A stretch of 11,876 bases of DNA. It comes from Propionibacteriaceae bacterium. Lineage in GTDB: Bacteria; Actinomycetota; Actinomycetes; Propionibacteriales; Propionibacteriaceae. Below are positions 6,327 to 11,876 of the stretch, piece by piece. Location of the stretch: NCBI GenBank assembly GCA_009781325.1, contig WQYJ01000047.1, positions 1 through 11,876 on the forward strand, given 5' to 3'. The position numbers and the translations under genes are program-made. Positions within the stretch are counted from its first letter, which is position 1; the number at the start of each line of letters is the position of its first letter. The notes below the pieces were generated by a model, which did not search any database, was not told the origin of the DNA, and saw nothing but the letters and a program-made list of their open reading frames with translations.

Positions 6327-6971
6327 ATGATCGTGGAAGTTCATCCTGAACACGTGGTAGACAATCCTGTCTCCATAGACGATCCTGCGCTGTGGGAACT
6401 GGCTGGACTCTTCCTTGCATTCGGTCAGTGCATTGTGATTCCTACAGATACGGTTTATGGTCTGGCTGCTGTTGCAGAAGATTTCCAAGCCGTGATGCAG
6501 ATACAAACTATCAAGGAACGCGCCGACGAGTTTCCGCCGCCTGTCCTGGTTGCCGACCCCGATCAAGCATGGAGATTGGTGAGTGCGGTTTCTCCGCAAG
6601 CTCTCAAACTTGCCCGTGCTTTTTGGCCTGGGCCCCTGACACTCATACTGCCCACAGACAGGGAACTATCGCTGGCCAATGGGACAGTTGGTTTGCGCGT
6701 ACCTGACCACGATCAACTACGAGCTCTTCTTCGCCTCAGCGGCCCTCTGGCCACATCGAGTGCCAATAAACACACCAAACCTTCACCGAACACTGTTTAC
6801 GAAGCCATGAGCCAGCTTGGTAATGAGGTTGGACTCTATATCGATGGTGGTCCAACACCTGCCAAAGGCTCATCGACAATCGTCGATTGCTGTGACGGGT
6901 TCACAATCAAGCGCGAGGGTCTGATTCCGCGGGATGTGATTTATTCCACCGCCGGAGTCTTTGATGGGTGA
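6327..6971 (+). CDS. tsaC: L-threonylcarbamoyladenylate synthase (TsaC/YwlC type)
   Basis: YrdC-domain enzyme that makes threonylcarbamoyl-AMP from threonine, bicarbonate and ATP, the precursor for t6A37 in ANN-decoding tRNAs. The 214-residue protein is the short TsaC form without the C-terminal Sua5 domain. Motifs are PTDTVYGLAA at 39-48, the KxR element K63-E-R65, WPGPLTLIL at 100-108, SSAN at 144-147 and GSSTIVD at 181-187. The ATG lies seven bases after the prmC stop and lacks a visible Shine-Dalgarno, so translation probably depends on re-initiation after prmC. Its last eight bases overlap the next gene. The same prmC-tsaC-wecA order is kept in M. tuberculosis. The start could be slightly downstream, for example GTG 6333. 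Confidence 0.95.
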   Translation: MIVEVHPEHVVDNPVSIDDPALWELAGLFLAFGQCIVIPTDTVYGLAAVAEDFQAVMQIQTIKERADEFPPPVLVADPDQAWRLVSAVSPQALKLARAFWPGPLTLILPTDRELSLANGTVGLRVPDHDQLRALLRLSGPLATSSANKHTKPSPNTVYEAMSQLGNEVGLYIDGGPTPAKGSSTIVDCCDGFTIKREGLIPRDVIYSTAGVFDG

Positions 6972-8100
6972 GTACATCCTGATCTTTCTCGTAGGAGCAG
7001 CCGTTTGTTCAGCGCTGATCCCTGCCTGCCGATCCCTGGCATTACGAATGGGCGCTGTTGCGCGGGTACGCAGCCGCGATGTCCATGTCGAGTCCACACC
7101 CTACCTCGGGGGAATAGCGATGTTCGTTGGTGTAGGGGCGGCCTTCCTCATGGCTTCACGGATGCCGTTCCTCTCTAGTTATCGATCGATCACCTCAGAC
7201 TCACTGGTGATCCTCGGTGCAGCAGCAGTGATCTGCGCGGTCGGTGTGATCGACGACATCTTCGATCTCAATGCGATGATGAAAGTTGCCGGACAGATAC
7301 TGGCGGCAGGCGTGTTGGTTCTCGGAGGGGTACGAATGCAGTGGCTGCCGTGGCGCAACGGAGTCTTAGCTCTAGATCCGGCAACAGGAATTGTGATCAC
7401 GGTCTTCATGGTCTTTCTGTGTGCCAACGCCATCAACATCATTGACGGGCTGGACGGGCTGGCTGCCGGCATCGTTGCTATCTCAGCTTCGGCATTCTTC
7501 GTATACGCTTTCTGGCTCACCACCGATCAGAGTCTCGCCAAGGCAACCACGGCTGCCTTCGTGACTGCGGCTATCTGCGGGGTCTGCGTAGGATATCTGC
7601 CGTACAACTTCCACCCTGCCCGAATATTCATGGGGGATTCCGGAGCGATGCTCTTAGGTCTGCTCTTTGCAGCTTCGACTATCTCGCTGACCGGCCAGAT
7701 TGATCCCAACACCCTGGACAATCAGCCTGGTTTCTTCATTGTTGCTTATATCCCCATGGTGCTGCCCATCGTTGCCTTAGGCTTGCCCTTCCTGGACATG
7801 TTTGTCGCCTACACTCGAAGAACCTGGCAGGGGGTGTGGTGGTTCGTAGCCGATAAACAGCATCTGCACCATCGTCTCCTTCAGCGAGGGCACTCCCATC
7901 TGGGGGCTGTGATGATGATGTACGGATGGACCGCACTGCTGGCGTACTCTGCCTTGTTCTTGGGGTTGTTCCCGTCGTGGCTGACGCTGGCAATCCTATG
8001 CGCGGCCATTGCTGCAACCCTGGCTTTCGTGATTTTCACTGGCCGCAAGACTGTACTTCCCACCGCTGAGAGGACACCTGTTGAGCAAAGAACTCCATGA
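6964..8100 (+). CDS. wecA: Polyprenyl-phosphate sugar-phosphate transferase (WecA/Rfe, MraY superfamily)
   Basis: Multi-pass membrane enzyme that transfers a sugar 1-phosphate (typically GlcNAc-1-P from UDP-GlcNAc) to polyprenyl phosphate, starting synthesis of a cell-wall glycan. In mycobacteria the syntenic gene makes the arabinogalactan linker; the glycan here is not known. The 378-residue product has about ten or eleven hydrophobic segments. Family motifs are VIDDIFD at 95-101 (Mg-binding DD 97-98), NIIDGLDGLA at 158-167, FMGDSGA at 222-228 and the basic loop HLHHRLLQRGHSH at 300-312, the WecA-type HxHH signature. ATG 6964 is chosen over TTG 6961 because GGAG (6954-6957) lies six bases upstream. 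It overlaps tsaC by eight bases and the next gene by 20. Confidence 0.93.
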   Translation: MGEYILIFLVGAAVCSALIPACRSLALRMGAVARVRSRDVHVESTPYLGGIAMFVGVGAAFLMASRMPFLSSYRSITSDSLVILGAAAVICAVGVIDDIFDLNAMMKVAGQILAAGVLVLGGVRMQWLPWRNGVLALDPATGIVITVFMVFLCANAINIIDGLDGLAAGIVAISASAFFVYAFWLTTDQSLAKATTAAFVTAAICGVCVGYLPYNFHPARIFMGDSGAMLLGLLFAASTISLTGQIDPNTLDNQPGFFIVAYIPMVLPIVALGLPFLDMFVAYTRRTWQGVWWFVADKQHLHHRLLQRGHSHLGAVMMMYGWTALLAYSALFLGLFPSWLTLAILCAAIAATLAFVIFTGRKTVLPTAERTPVEQRTP

Positions 8101-8524
8101 TTCCCTGGCATCAACCGGAGTGAAACTCCTTGTCGGAGGTTTAATCATTGCCTTGCCAGTGTCAGTTGTGTTCGCTGTGGTCATCCTGATCGCGGTGTCC
8201 GGACAGGCAGCGGTCTCCGCAGGGGTCGGAGCCGTCATTGGTGTAGCAGCAATTGGGATCGGACAGGTCATCTTGACATTGTCTCGCCGTATGGACGCCC
8301 AGATCACTTTTGTCATCGCCATGGGGGCCTATGTAGTGGGGGTTGGGGGAGCGGTCCTAGCGATGATGGCACTGGGGCAATCCGGAACCCTCGACATGTT
8401 CTGGGTTGCTATTTCTCTGATTGCCGCTGCTTTGACCTACACCTTGGGAATGGTTCTGGCCCATCGCCGCTTGAGAATACTAGCTTTCGAGCCACATCAG
8501 GAGCCAACAAATGGGCCTGAATAA
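8081..8524 (+). CDS. AtpI-like four-helix membrane protein
   Basis: A hydrophobic protein of 147 residues with four predicted membrane segments (about 15-39, 43-67, 75-98 and 106-127), a short polar N-terminus and a hydrophilic C-terminal tail. There is no strong sequence signature. The assignment rests on position: actinobacteria carry a small membrane protein directly before atpB (Rv1303 in M. tuberculosis), usually described as AtpI-like. AtpI in other bacteria is proposed to help c-ring assembly or Mg2+ uptake. The TTG start at 8081 has AGAGGA (8069-8074) six bases upstream inside the end of wecA, which supports it despite the 20-bp overlap. It is the last gene of the prfA chain and is separated from atpB by 169 bp with promoter signals, so it is probably not co-regulated solely with the ATP synthase. 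Confidence 0.75.
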   Translation: MSKELHDSLASTGVKLLVGGLIIALPVSVVFAVVILIAVSGQAAVSAGVGAVIGVAAIGIGQVILTLSRRMDAQITFVIAMGAYVVGVGGAVLAMMALGQSGTLDMFWVAISLIAAALTYTLGMVLAHRRLRILAFEPHQEPTNGPE

Positions 8525-8530
8525 CGCATA

Positions 8531-8553
8531 GTTTTAACCAATTTGGCTGAAAC
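8531..8553. promoter_or_regulatory. 23-bp imperfect dyad upstream of atpB promoter, operator candidate
   Basis: Centred on T8542, nine of eleven position pairs are complementary: GTTT (8531-8534) faces AAAC (8550-8553), and CCAA (8538-8541) faces TTGG (8543-8546). The one-base centre makes an RNA hairpin unlikely, so a dimeric DNA-binding protein is the natural reading. It touches the candidate -35 at 8554. Confidence 0.4.
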
Positions 8554-8584
8554 TTGCGCACAATGTTCATGTACCAGCTAGGAT
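8554..8584 (+). promoter_or_regulatory. Candidate promoter of the ATP synthase operon
   Basis: TTGCGC (8554-8559) and TAGGAT (8579-8584) are separated by 19 bp, or 18 if the -35 is taken one base later. TAGGAT is a good actinobacterial -10. Transcription would start near 8590-8592, giving a leader of about 100 nt before atpB. There is no other strong promoter-like site in 8525-8693. Confidence 0.45.
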
Positions 8585-8594
8585 AGGCGTGAAG

Positions 8595-8669
8595 GCCGAC
8601 GTCGGCAGTCTGAAGGGCTGTTATTTTCGATGCCGAAACAGTAGCCTTGAGTCCACGTTTTAGTAACGT
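8595..8669 (+). promoter_or_regulatory. Structured atpB leader: palindrome, alternative stem and small hairpin
   Basis: GCCGACGTCGGC at 8595-8606 is a perfect 12-bp palindrome next to the predicted transcription start. TCGGCA (8602-8607), which shares its right half, is also the exact complement of TGCCGA (8631-8636), so two mutually exclusive pairings exist. A second hairpin, ACGTT (8655-8659) with AACGT (8665-8669), lies just upstream of the Shine-Dalgarno. The role is unknown; the palindrome could instead be a DNA operator. Confidence 0.4.
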
Positions 8670-8679
8670 AAATCGGAGA

Positions 8680-8689
8680 AGAAAGGAGG
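8680..8689 (+). promoter_or_regulatory. Very strong Shine-Dalgarno for atpB
   Basis: AGAAAGGAGG matches the full complement of the CCUCCUUUCU 3' end of actinobacterial 16S rRNA for ten consecutive bases, four bases before the ATG at 8694. The other genes here match over only four to six bases, so high atpB initiation is likely. Confidence 0.8.
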
Positions 8690-8693
8690 GTCG

Positions 8694-9566
8694 ATGGCCA
8701 ACCCGACGATGGGACTAACCCTGTTAGAAGGTGCTCCTTCCTTTGGAGTGGAAGCTTTCGACTCCCAACCCTTGTTTCCATCTGCCCAATGGCAGATGTG
8801 CCACCCCTTTGAGGGGGAGGCCCCAGTTGAGTGTGCCAATCTTCCTGCGGTATGGAGCGACGTCTGGATCACCAACCACATTCTGATGGCGATTATCGGT
8901 GCAGCCTTGGCAATTTTGTTCTGGCTGATCGTATCCCACAAGCCGAAAGTTGTTCCGTCGAAGAGACAATGGGCAGGGGAGTACCTCTACAACATGCTCC
9001 GCAACGGAATAGCACGGGAGATTATTGGGGAGGGCTATCAAAAGTTCGTTCCCTGGTTGGTAGCTCTGTTCTCCTTCATCATCATCAACAACCTCTTCGG
9101 TTCATTCTTCCTGGTCATGTTCCCCACCTTCTCGGTGATTGGCTTTGCCTGGGGTCTTGCTCTGCTGTCCTGGCTGCTCTACAACATTGTGGGTATCCGC
9201 CAGCATGGCTTCTTCAAGTACGTCAAACACATGATCGTACCGGGGGATGTTCCTGGACCTTTGTTGATCCTGATCATTCCGCTGGAATTCCTCTCAAACT
9301 TCATCATTCGCCCCATCACTCTGGGTTTGCGTTTGTTTGCCAACTTGTTTGCCGGGCATCTGCTCATCATGATCTTCGTTGTCGGCGGGTCATGGCTGCT
9401 GCTGTCGAGCGAACAAATTCCCATCTACAACATCGCTGGTGGTCTTTCACTGGCGATCAGCTTCGGGTTATTTGCCCTTGAGCTGCTGGTCGCCTACCTC
9501 CAGGCGTACATCTTTACTGTTCTTACTGCCCAATATGTTGCCTCTGCAAAGGCAGAGACTCATTAA
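8694..9566 (+). CDS. atpB: ATP synthase F0 subunit a
   Basis: Membrane subunit that forms the proton half-channels next to the c-ring. The 290-residue protein has a long polar N-terminus (1-55, with two cysteines C36 and C47) and about five or six membrane helices. The family signature PLEFLSNFIIRPITLGLRLF starts at 196 and contains E198 and the essential arginine R213 (Arg210 in E. coli). H222 in the AGH triplet occupies the Glu219 position, and LELLVAYLQAYIF follows at 262-274. The start ATG 8694 is fixed by the ten-base Shine-Dalgarno. It is the first gene of the atp operon, 15 bp before atpE. No reading-frame problem is seen. Confidence 0.97.
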   Translation: MANPTMGLTLLEGAPSFGVEAFDSQPLFPSAQWQMCHPFEGEAPVECANLPAVWSDVWITNHILMAIIGAALAILFWLIVSHKPKVVPSKRQWAGEYLYNMLRNGIAREIIGEGYQKFVPWLVALFSFIIINNLFGSFFLVMFPTFSVIGFAWGLALLSWLLYNIVGIRQHGFFKYVKHMIVPGDVPGPLLILIIPLEFLSNFIIRPITLGLRLFANLFAGHLLIMIFVVGGSWLLLSSEQIPIYNIAGGLSLAISFGLFALELLVAYLQAYIFTVLTAQYVASAKAETH

Positions 9567-9581
9567 TCGAAAGGAAAGAGA

Positions 9582-9800
9582 ATGACACTGCTTGAGATCA
9601 CAGGATCACTCAATGTCATCGGATACGGCCTTGGTGCAATTGGCCCAGGTATCGGCGTGGGCTGGATCTTCGCGTCCGTTATCTCTGGTACAGCACGTCA
9701 GCCCGAAGCACGCGGCGCCATGCTCAGCACTGCCTGGATCGGCTTCGCTGTGGTCGAGGCTTTGGCTCTGATCGGCGTCGCACTCGCATTTGCCAGGTAA
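9582..9800 (+). CDS. atpE: ATP synthase F0 subunit c
   Basis: Two-helix proteolipid that forms the rotating c-ring. The 72-residue product has a glycine-rich first helix (GAIGPGIGVG at 18-27), the polar loop ARQPEARG at 38-45 that meets gamma/epsilon, and a second helix with the ion-binding carboxylate E59 in GFAVVEALAL. No Ser/Thr follows E59 and no Gln sits in the facing part of helix 1, so it looks proton- rather than sodium-coupled. Compared with mycobacterial AtpE, the bedaquiline-contact positions Asp28, Ala63 and Tyr64 are V26, L61 and A62. AAAGGA (9571-9576) lies five bases before the ATG. Only two bases separate its stop from the atpF start. Confidence 0.97.
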   Translation: MTLLEITGSLNVIGYGLGAIGPGIGVGWIFASVISGTARQPEARGAMLSTAWIGFAVVEALALIGVALAFAR

Positions 9801-9802
9801 TC

Positions 9803-10339
9803 ATGTACCCGCTGGAAGGAACAGGACCTTTGGGTCCGCTGCTCCCGGAGCATATGTCGGAGTTTGTCGTCGGCATTGTGCTGTTTTTCATCGTCTTCCT
9901 GGTTATTTGGAAGATCGTGGTACCTCGCTTTGAGACGATGTACGCCGAGAGAGCGGATGAAATCCGCGGCGGCATCGAGAGGGCCGAAGAGGCTCAAGCT
10001 CAAGCCGAGGCAGCACTGGCCAAGTACAACGCGCGGCTAGCCGCAGCCGATGATGAAGCTGCGGAGATCAGGGATGCAGCCAAGGCAACCGGGGCTGCCA
10101 TTGAGGCAGAGGCACGTACCAAAGCTGAACAAGAAGCCGCTCGTATCGTTCACTCTGCCCGTGTTCAAGTCGACGCTGAACGGGCTGCTGCTGTGGATGA
10201 ACTCCGCAAGGATGTTGGTCTGATGGCCACAACCCTGGCAGGGCGAATCCTCGGTGAGACCCTCGACGACGATGCGCGCGTCATCCGAACTGTCGATGCC
10301 TTCATCGCTTCACTGGACGAGGAAACCGCTAAGAAATGA
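9803..10339 (+). CDS. atpF: ATP synthase F0 subunit b
   Basis: Peripheral-stalk subunit anchored in the membrane by one helix (about 20-40) followed by a long alanine/glutamate-rich coiled coil (about 48-150) that reaches F1 and binds delta. The 178-residue length is normal. ATG 9803 is preferred because the following PLLPEHMSEFVVG matches the conserved start of actinobacterial b subunits. Its Shine-Dalgarno is poor (only AGG near 9795), so it probably relies on coupling to atpE two bases upstream. ATG 9854 with CCGGAG upstream is a weaker alternative that would truncate the conserved start. A small hairpin, GGACCTTTGGGTCC at 9824-9837, lies in codons 8-12. The stop overlaps the atpH ATG by four bases. 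It is not fused to delta, unlike in mycobacteria. Confidence 0.95.
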   Translation: MYPLEGTGPLGPLLPEHMSEFVVGIVLFFIVFLVIWKIVVPRFETMYAERADEIRGGIERAEEAQAQAEAALAKYNARLAAADDEAAEIRDAAKATGAAIEAEARTKAEQEAARIVHSARVQVDAERAAAVDELRKDVGLMATTLAGRILGETLDDDARVIRTVDAFIASLDEETAKK

Positions 10340-11085
10340 CAGCACAAATGCCAGCCACTGCTCAGGTCGCTCATGACCTGAATCAGGTTTTGCGTACCCT
10401 ACGTGAACACCCGGCGCTGGCGCGCGCGCTGACAGATCCTTCGGCTACAGCACAAGCCCGAGGAAAGCTGATTGACTCAGCCTTCGCGTCTTTGTCGACT
10501 GAAGCTCGAGGTGAGCTTAAAGTCGCCATGACGATGAACTGGGAGTCAAATAGGGCTTTCCTCGCCTGGGTGGAAAACACTGCTGTACGGGCTGCCTGGA
10601 CATGGGCAGCCGAAGCTGGAGTCCTGCGGCGCGCCATTGACGAAGTATTTGCCTTCGGTCGGCTGGTATACACCGACCATGAGGCGAGGGCTTCGATCAC
10701 TGATCGTCGGGTAAGTGTTGAACGCCGACAGGAGTTAGTCAAGACCTTGCTGTCACCAACGATGGCTGCCCCCTCTGTTGAGGTCGCCATGGCTGCGGTG
10801 TCTTCGCGGCAAGGCACGATTGACGACGCCGTACACACCTATGTCGAGATCGGTACCGAACTCGCAGGTGGACGATTGGCTGTTGTGACGGTGGCAAAAG
10901 CGCTGCCGTCTGACCAAAAAGACCGAATCCGTGAGGCTCTTGAGGCTCACCTCGGTACACAGATCATTATTCAAGAAATTGTGGACCCCCAGGTTTTGGG
11001 CGGGGTCCGAGTCGAATGTGGGGCGGAGGTCATCGATTCAACGTTGGCTGCCCGCCTAGAGTCCGCACGCAGGGATTTCGCGTGA
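10336..11085 (+). CDS. atpH: ATP synthase F1 subunit delta
   Basis: Stator subunit that joins the b stalk to the top of the alpha3beta3 head. The 249-residue product has an N-terminal helical domain (about 8-110) and the family C-terminal block beginning VDPQVLGGVRVECGAEVIDS at 217 and ending in ARLESARRDFA. The ATG overlaps the atpF stop (ATGA) and an in-frame stop at 10330-10332 prevents any upstream start. The protein begins at what aligns with helix 2 of other delta subunits (HDLNQVLRTLREHPALARALTD). It is some 20 residues shorter at the N-terminus than the roughly 270-residue actinobacterial delta I recall. GAGGA (10319-10323) is a rather distant ribosome site, so coupling to atpF is likely. 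Confidence 0.94.
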   Translation: MTAQMPATAQVAHDLNQVLRTLREHPALARALTDPSATAQARGKLIDSAFASLSTEARGELKVAMTMNWESNRAFLAWVENTAVRAAWTWAAEAGVLRRAIDEVFAFGRLVYTDHEARASITDRRVSVERRQELVKTLLSPTMAAPSVEVAMAAVSSRQGTIDDAVHTYVEIGTELAGGRLAVVTVAKALPSDQKDRIREALEAHLGTQIIIQEIVDPQVLGGVRVECGAEVIDSTLAARLESARRDFA

Positions 11086-11106
11086 GGCGGAAAATGAGGA
11101 GAATCC

Positions 11107-11876
11107 ATGACTGAAGTCACCATCAAGGCGGATGAGATCCGCCGGGCGCTTGACAGTTATATCAAAGAGTTCACAGTAGCAGGGGCTGCCACGGATGAGA
11201 TCGGCTATGTCGCCAGTTCTGGGGATGGGATTGCCCACGTTGTGGGGCTTCCTTCTGCAATGGCCAATGAGTTGTTGGAGTTTGCCAACGGCGTACGCGG
11301 TATCGCCATTAACCTAGACGAGCGAGCCATTGGCGTGGTCGTCTTGGGATCCTCCGAAGGGATCGAGGAAGGCTCCGAGGTACGCCGTACCGGAGAGATT
11401 CTTTCCGTGCCTGTCGGCGATGGATACCTCGGACGAGTCGTGGATGCCATGGGCAACCCGATCGACGGTCTTGGTCCGATCGCCAAACTGGACGGCAGGC
11501 GTGACCTCGAACTCCAGGCTGCTGGTGTGATGGATCGCCAATCGGTGAACGAGCCCCTCCAGACCGGTATCAAGGCTATCGACGCCATGATTCCGATCGG
11601 GCGTGGTCAGCGTCAGCTCATCATTGGTGACCGTAAGACCGGCAAGACAGCCATCGTTGTCGATACGATCATCAACCAGAAGGCTGATTGGGAGTCTGGG
11701 GACCCCAAGCGCCAGGTTCGCTGCATCTACGTCGCCATCGGCCAGAAAGGCTCGACGGTTGCTGAGGTACGCGGGGCTCTGGAGAAGGCTGGCGCGCTGG
11801 AATACACCACCATCGTCCATGCTCCTGCCTCCGATCCTGCCGGCTTCAAGTACATCGCTCCCTACGCTGGTTCAGC
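11107..11876 (+). CDS. atpA: ATP synthase F1 subunit alpha, N-terminal part (cut by window end)
   Basis: Non-catalytic nucleotide-binding subunit of the F1 head. I translated it directly: 256 complete codons are present from ATG 11107, with the frame open to the window end, about half of a usual 500-odd-residue alpha. GAGGAG (11096-11101) lies five bases upstream. The N-terminal beta-barrel (about 28-95) is followed by the start of the nucleotide-binding domain. The P-loop is GDRKTGKT at 174-181; preceding it is the conserved LQTGIKAIDAMIPIGRGQRQ at 151-170. CIYVAIGQK lies at 206-214. It follows atpH by 21 bp; atpG, atpD and atpC are expected beyond the window. Confidence 0.98.
   Translation, partial: MTEVTIKADEIRRALDSYIKEFTVAGAATDEIGYVASSGDGIAHVVGLPSAMANELLEFANGVRGIAINLDERAIGVVVLGSSEGIEEGSEVRRTGEILSVPVGDGYLGRVVDAMGNPIDGLGPIAKLDGRRDLELQAAGVMDRQSVNEPLQTGIKAIDAMIPIGRGQRQLIIGDRKTGKTAIVVDTIINQKADWESGDPKRQVRCIYVAIGQKGSTVAEVRGALEKAGALEYTTIVHAPASDPAGFKYIAPYAGS

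Noticed and set aside
8831..9481. 216-codon shifted frame inside atpB
   Set aside because: It lies wholly within the well-supported atpB and its product shows no family motif; it is a codon-bias shadow.
11205..11820. Long antisense frames over atpA
   Set aside because: atpA is clear on the + strand by its P-loop and N-terminal domain; the antisense frames have no start signals or motifs.

Overview
The window is a core housekeeping stretch of an actinobacterial (Actinomycetota) chromosome, read entirely on the + strand. By recalled gene order it matches the Mycobacterium tuberculosis block argS-lysA-hom-thrC-thrB-rho-rpmE-prfA-prmC-sua5-rfe-(atpI-like)-atpBEFHA almost gene for gene. Unlike mycobacteria, the ATP synthase b and delta subunits are separate genes. 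Moderate rather than very high GC and frequent GTG/TTG starts also fit an actinobacterium. A relative of the Propionibacteriaceae is possible, but I cannot fix the family from sequence alone.

Layout: 1-180 holds a short intergenic repeat, two copies of a 50-55 bp unit with a perfect 20-bp inverted repeat around the first copy. Then come lysA (diaminopimelate decarboxylase) and thrH, a HAD-family phosphoserine:homoserine phosphotransferase. These are followed by rho (transcription terminator), rpmE (zinc-type L31), prfA (RF1), prmC (RF1/RF2 methylase), tsaC (tRNA t6A synthesis), a WecA/Rfe-type polyprenyl-phosphate sugar-phosphate transferase and a four-helix AtpI-like membrane protein. The F-type ATP synthase operon closes the window: atpB, atpE, atpF, atpH and the first 256 codons of atpA, cut by the window end.

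How it fits together: lysA and thrH both serve aspartate-family amino acid metabolism (lysine/DAP and threonine). prfA-prmC-tsaC-wecA-atpI-like form a tightly overlapping chain, in which PrmC modifies the GGQ glutamine of the RF1 made by the gene before it. The atp genes have their own promoter-like region, an approximately 100-nt leader with dyads, and a very strong Shine-Dalgarno.

Most of the window is conserved and ordinary; I see no novel multi-gene system. The observations most worth checking are: (1) thrH sits exactly where hom-thrC-thrB normally lies; (2) Rho carries Phe and Gly at two positions where E. coli substitutions give bicyclomycin resistance; (3) the ATP synthase delta subunit appears to lack its first helix; (4) dyads and alternative pairings occur in the atp control region; (5) there is a candidate L31 leader; and (6) there is the upstream repeat element. 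No intrinsic terminator with a U-tract, tRNA, rRNA, CRISPR or transposase was seen. No gap between genes exceeds 300 bases; the longest are 1-217, 2303-2456 and 8525-8693, each described below.
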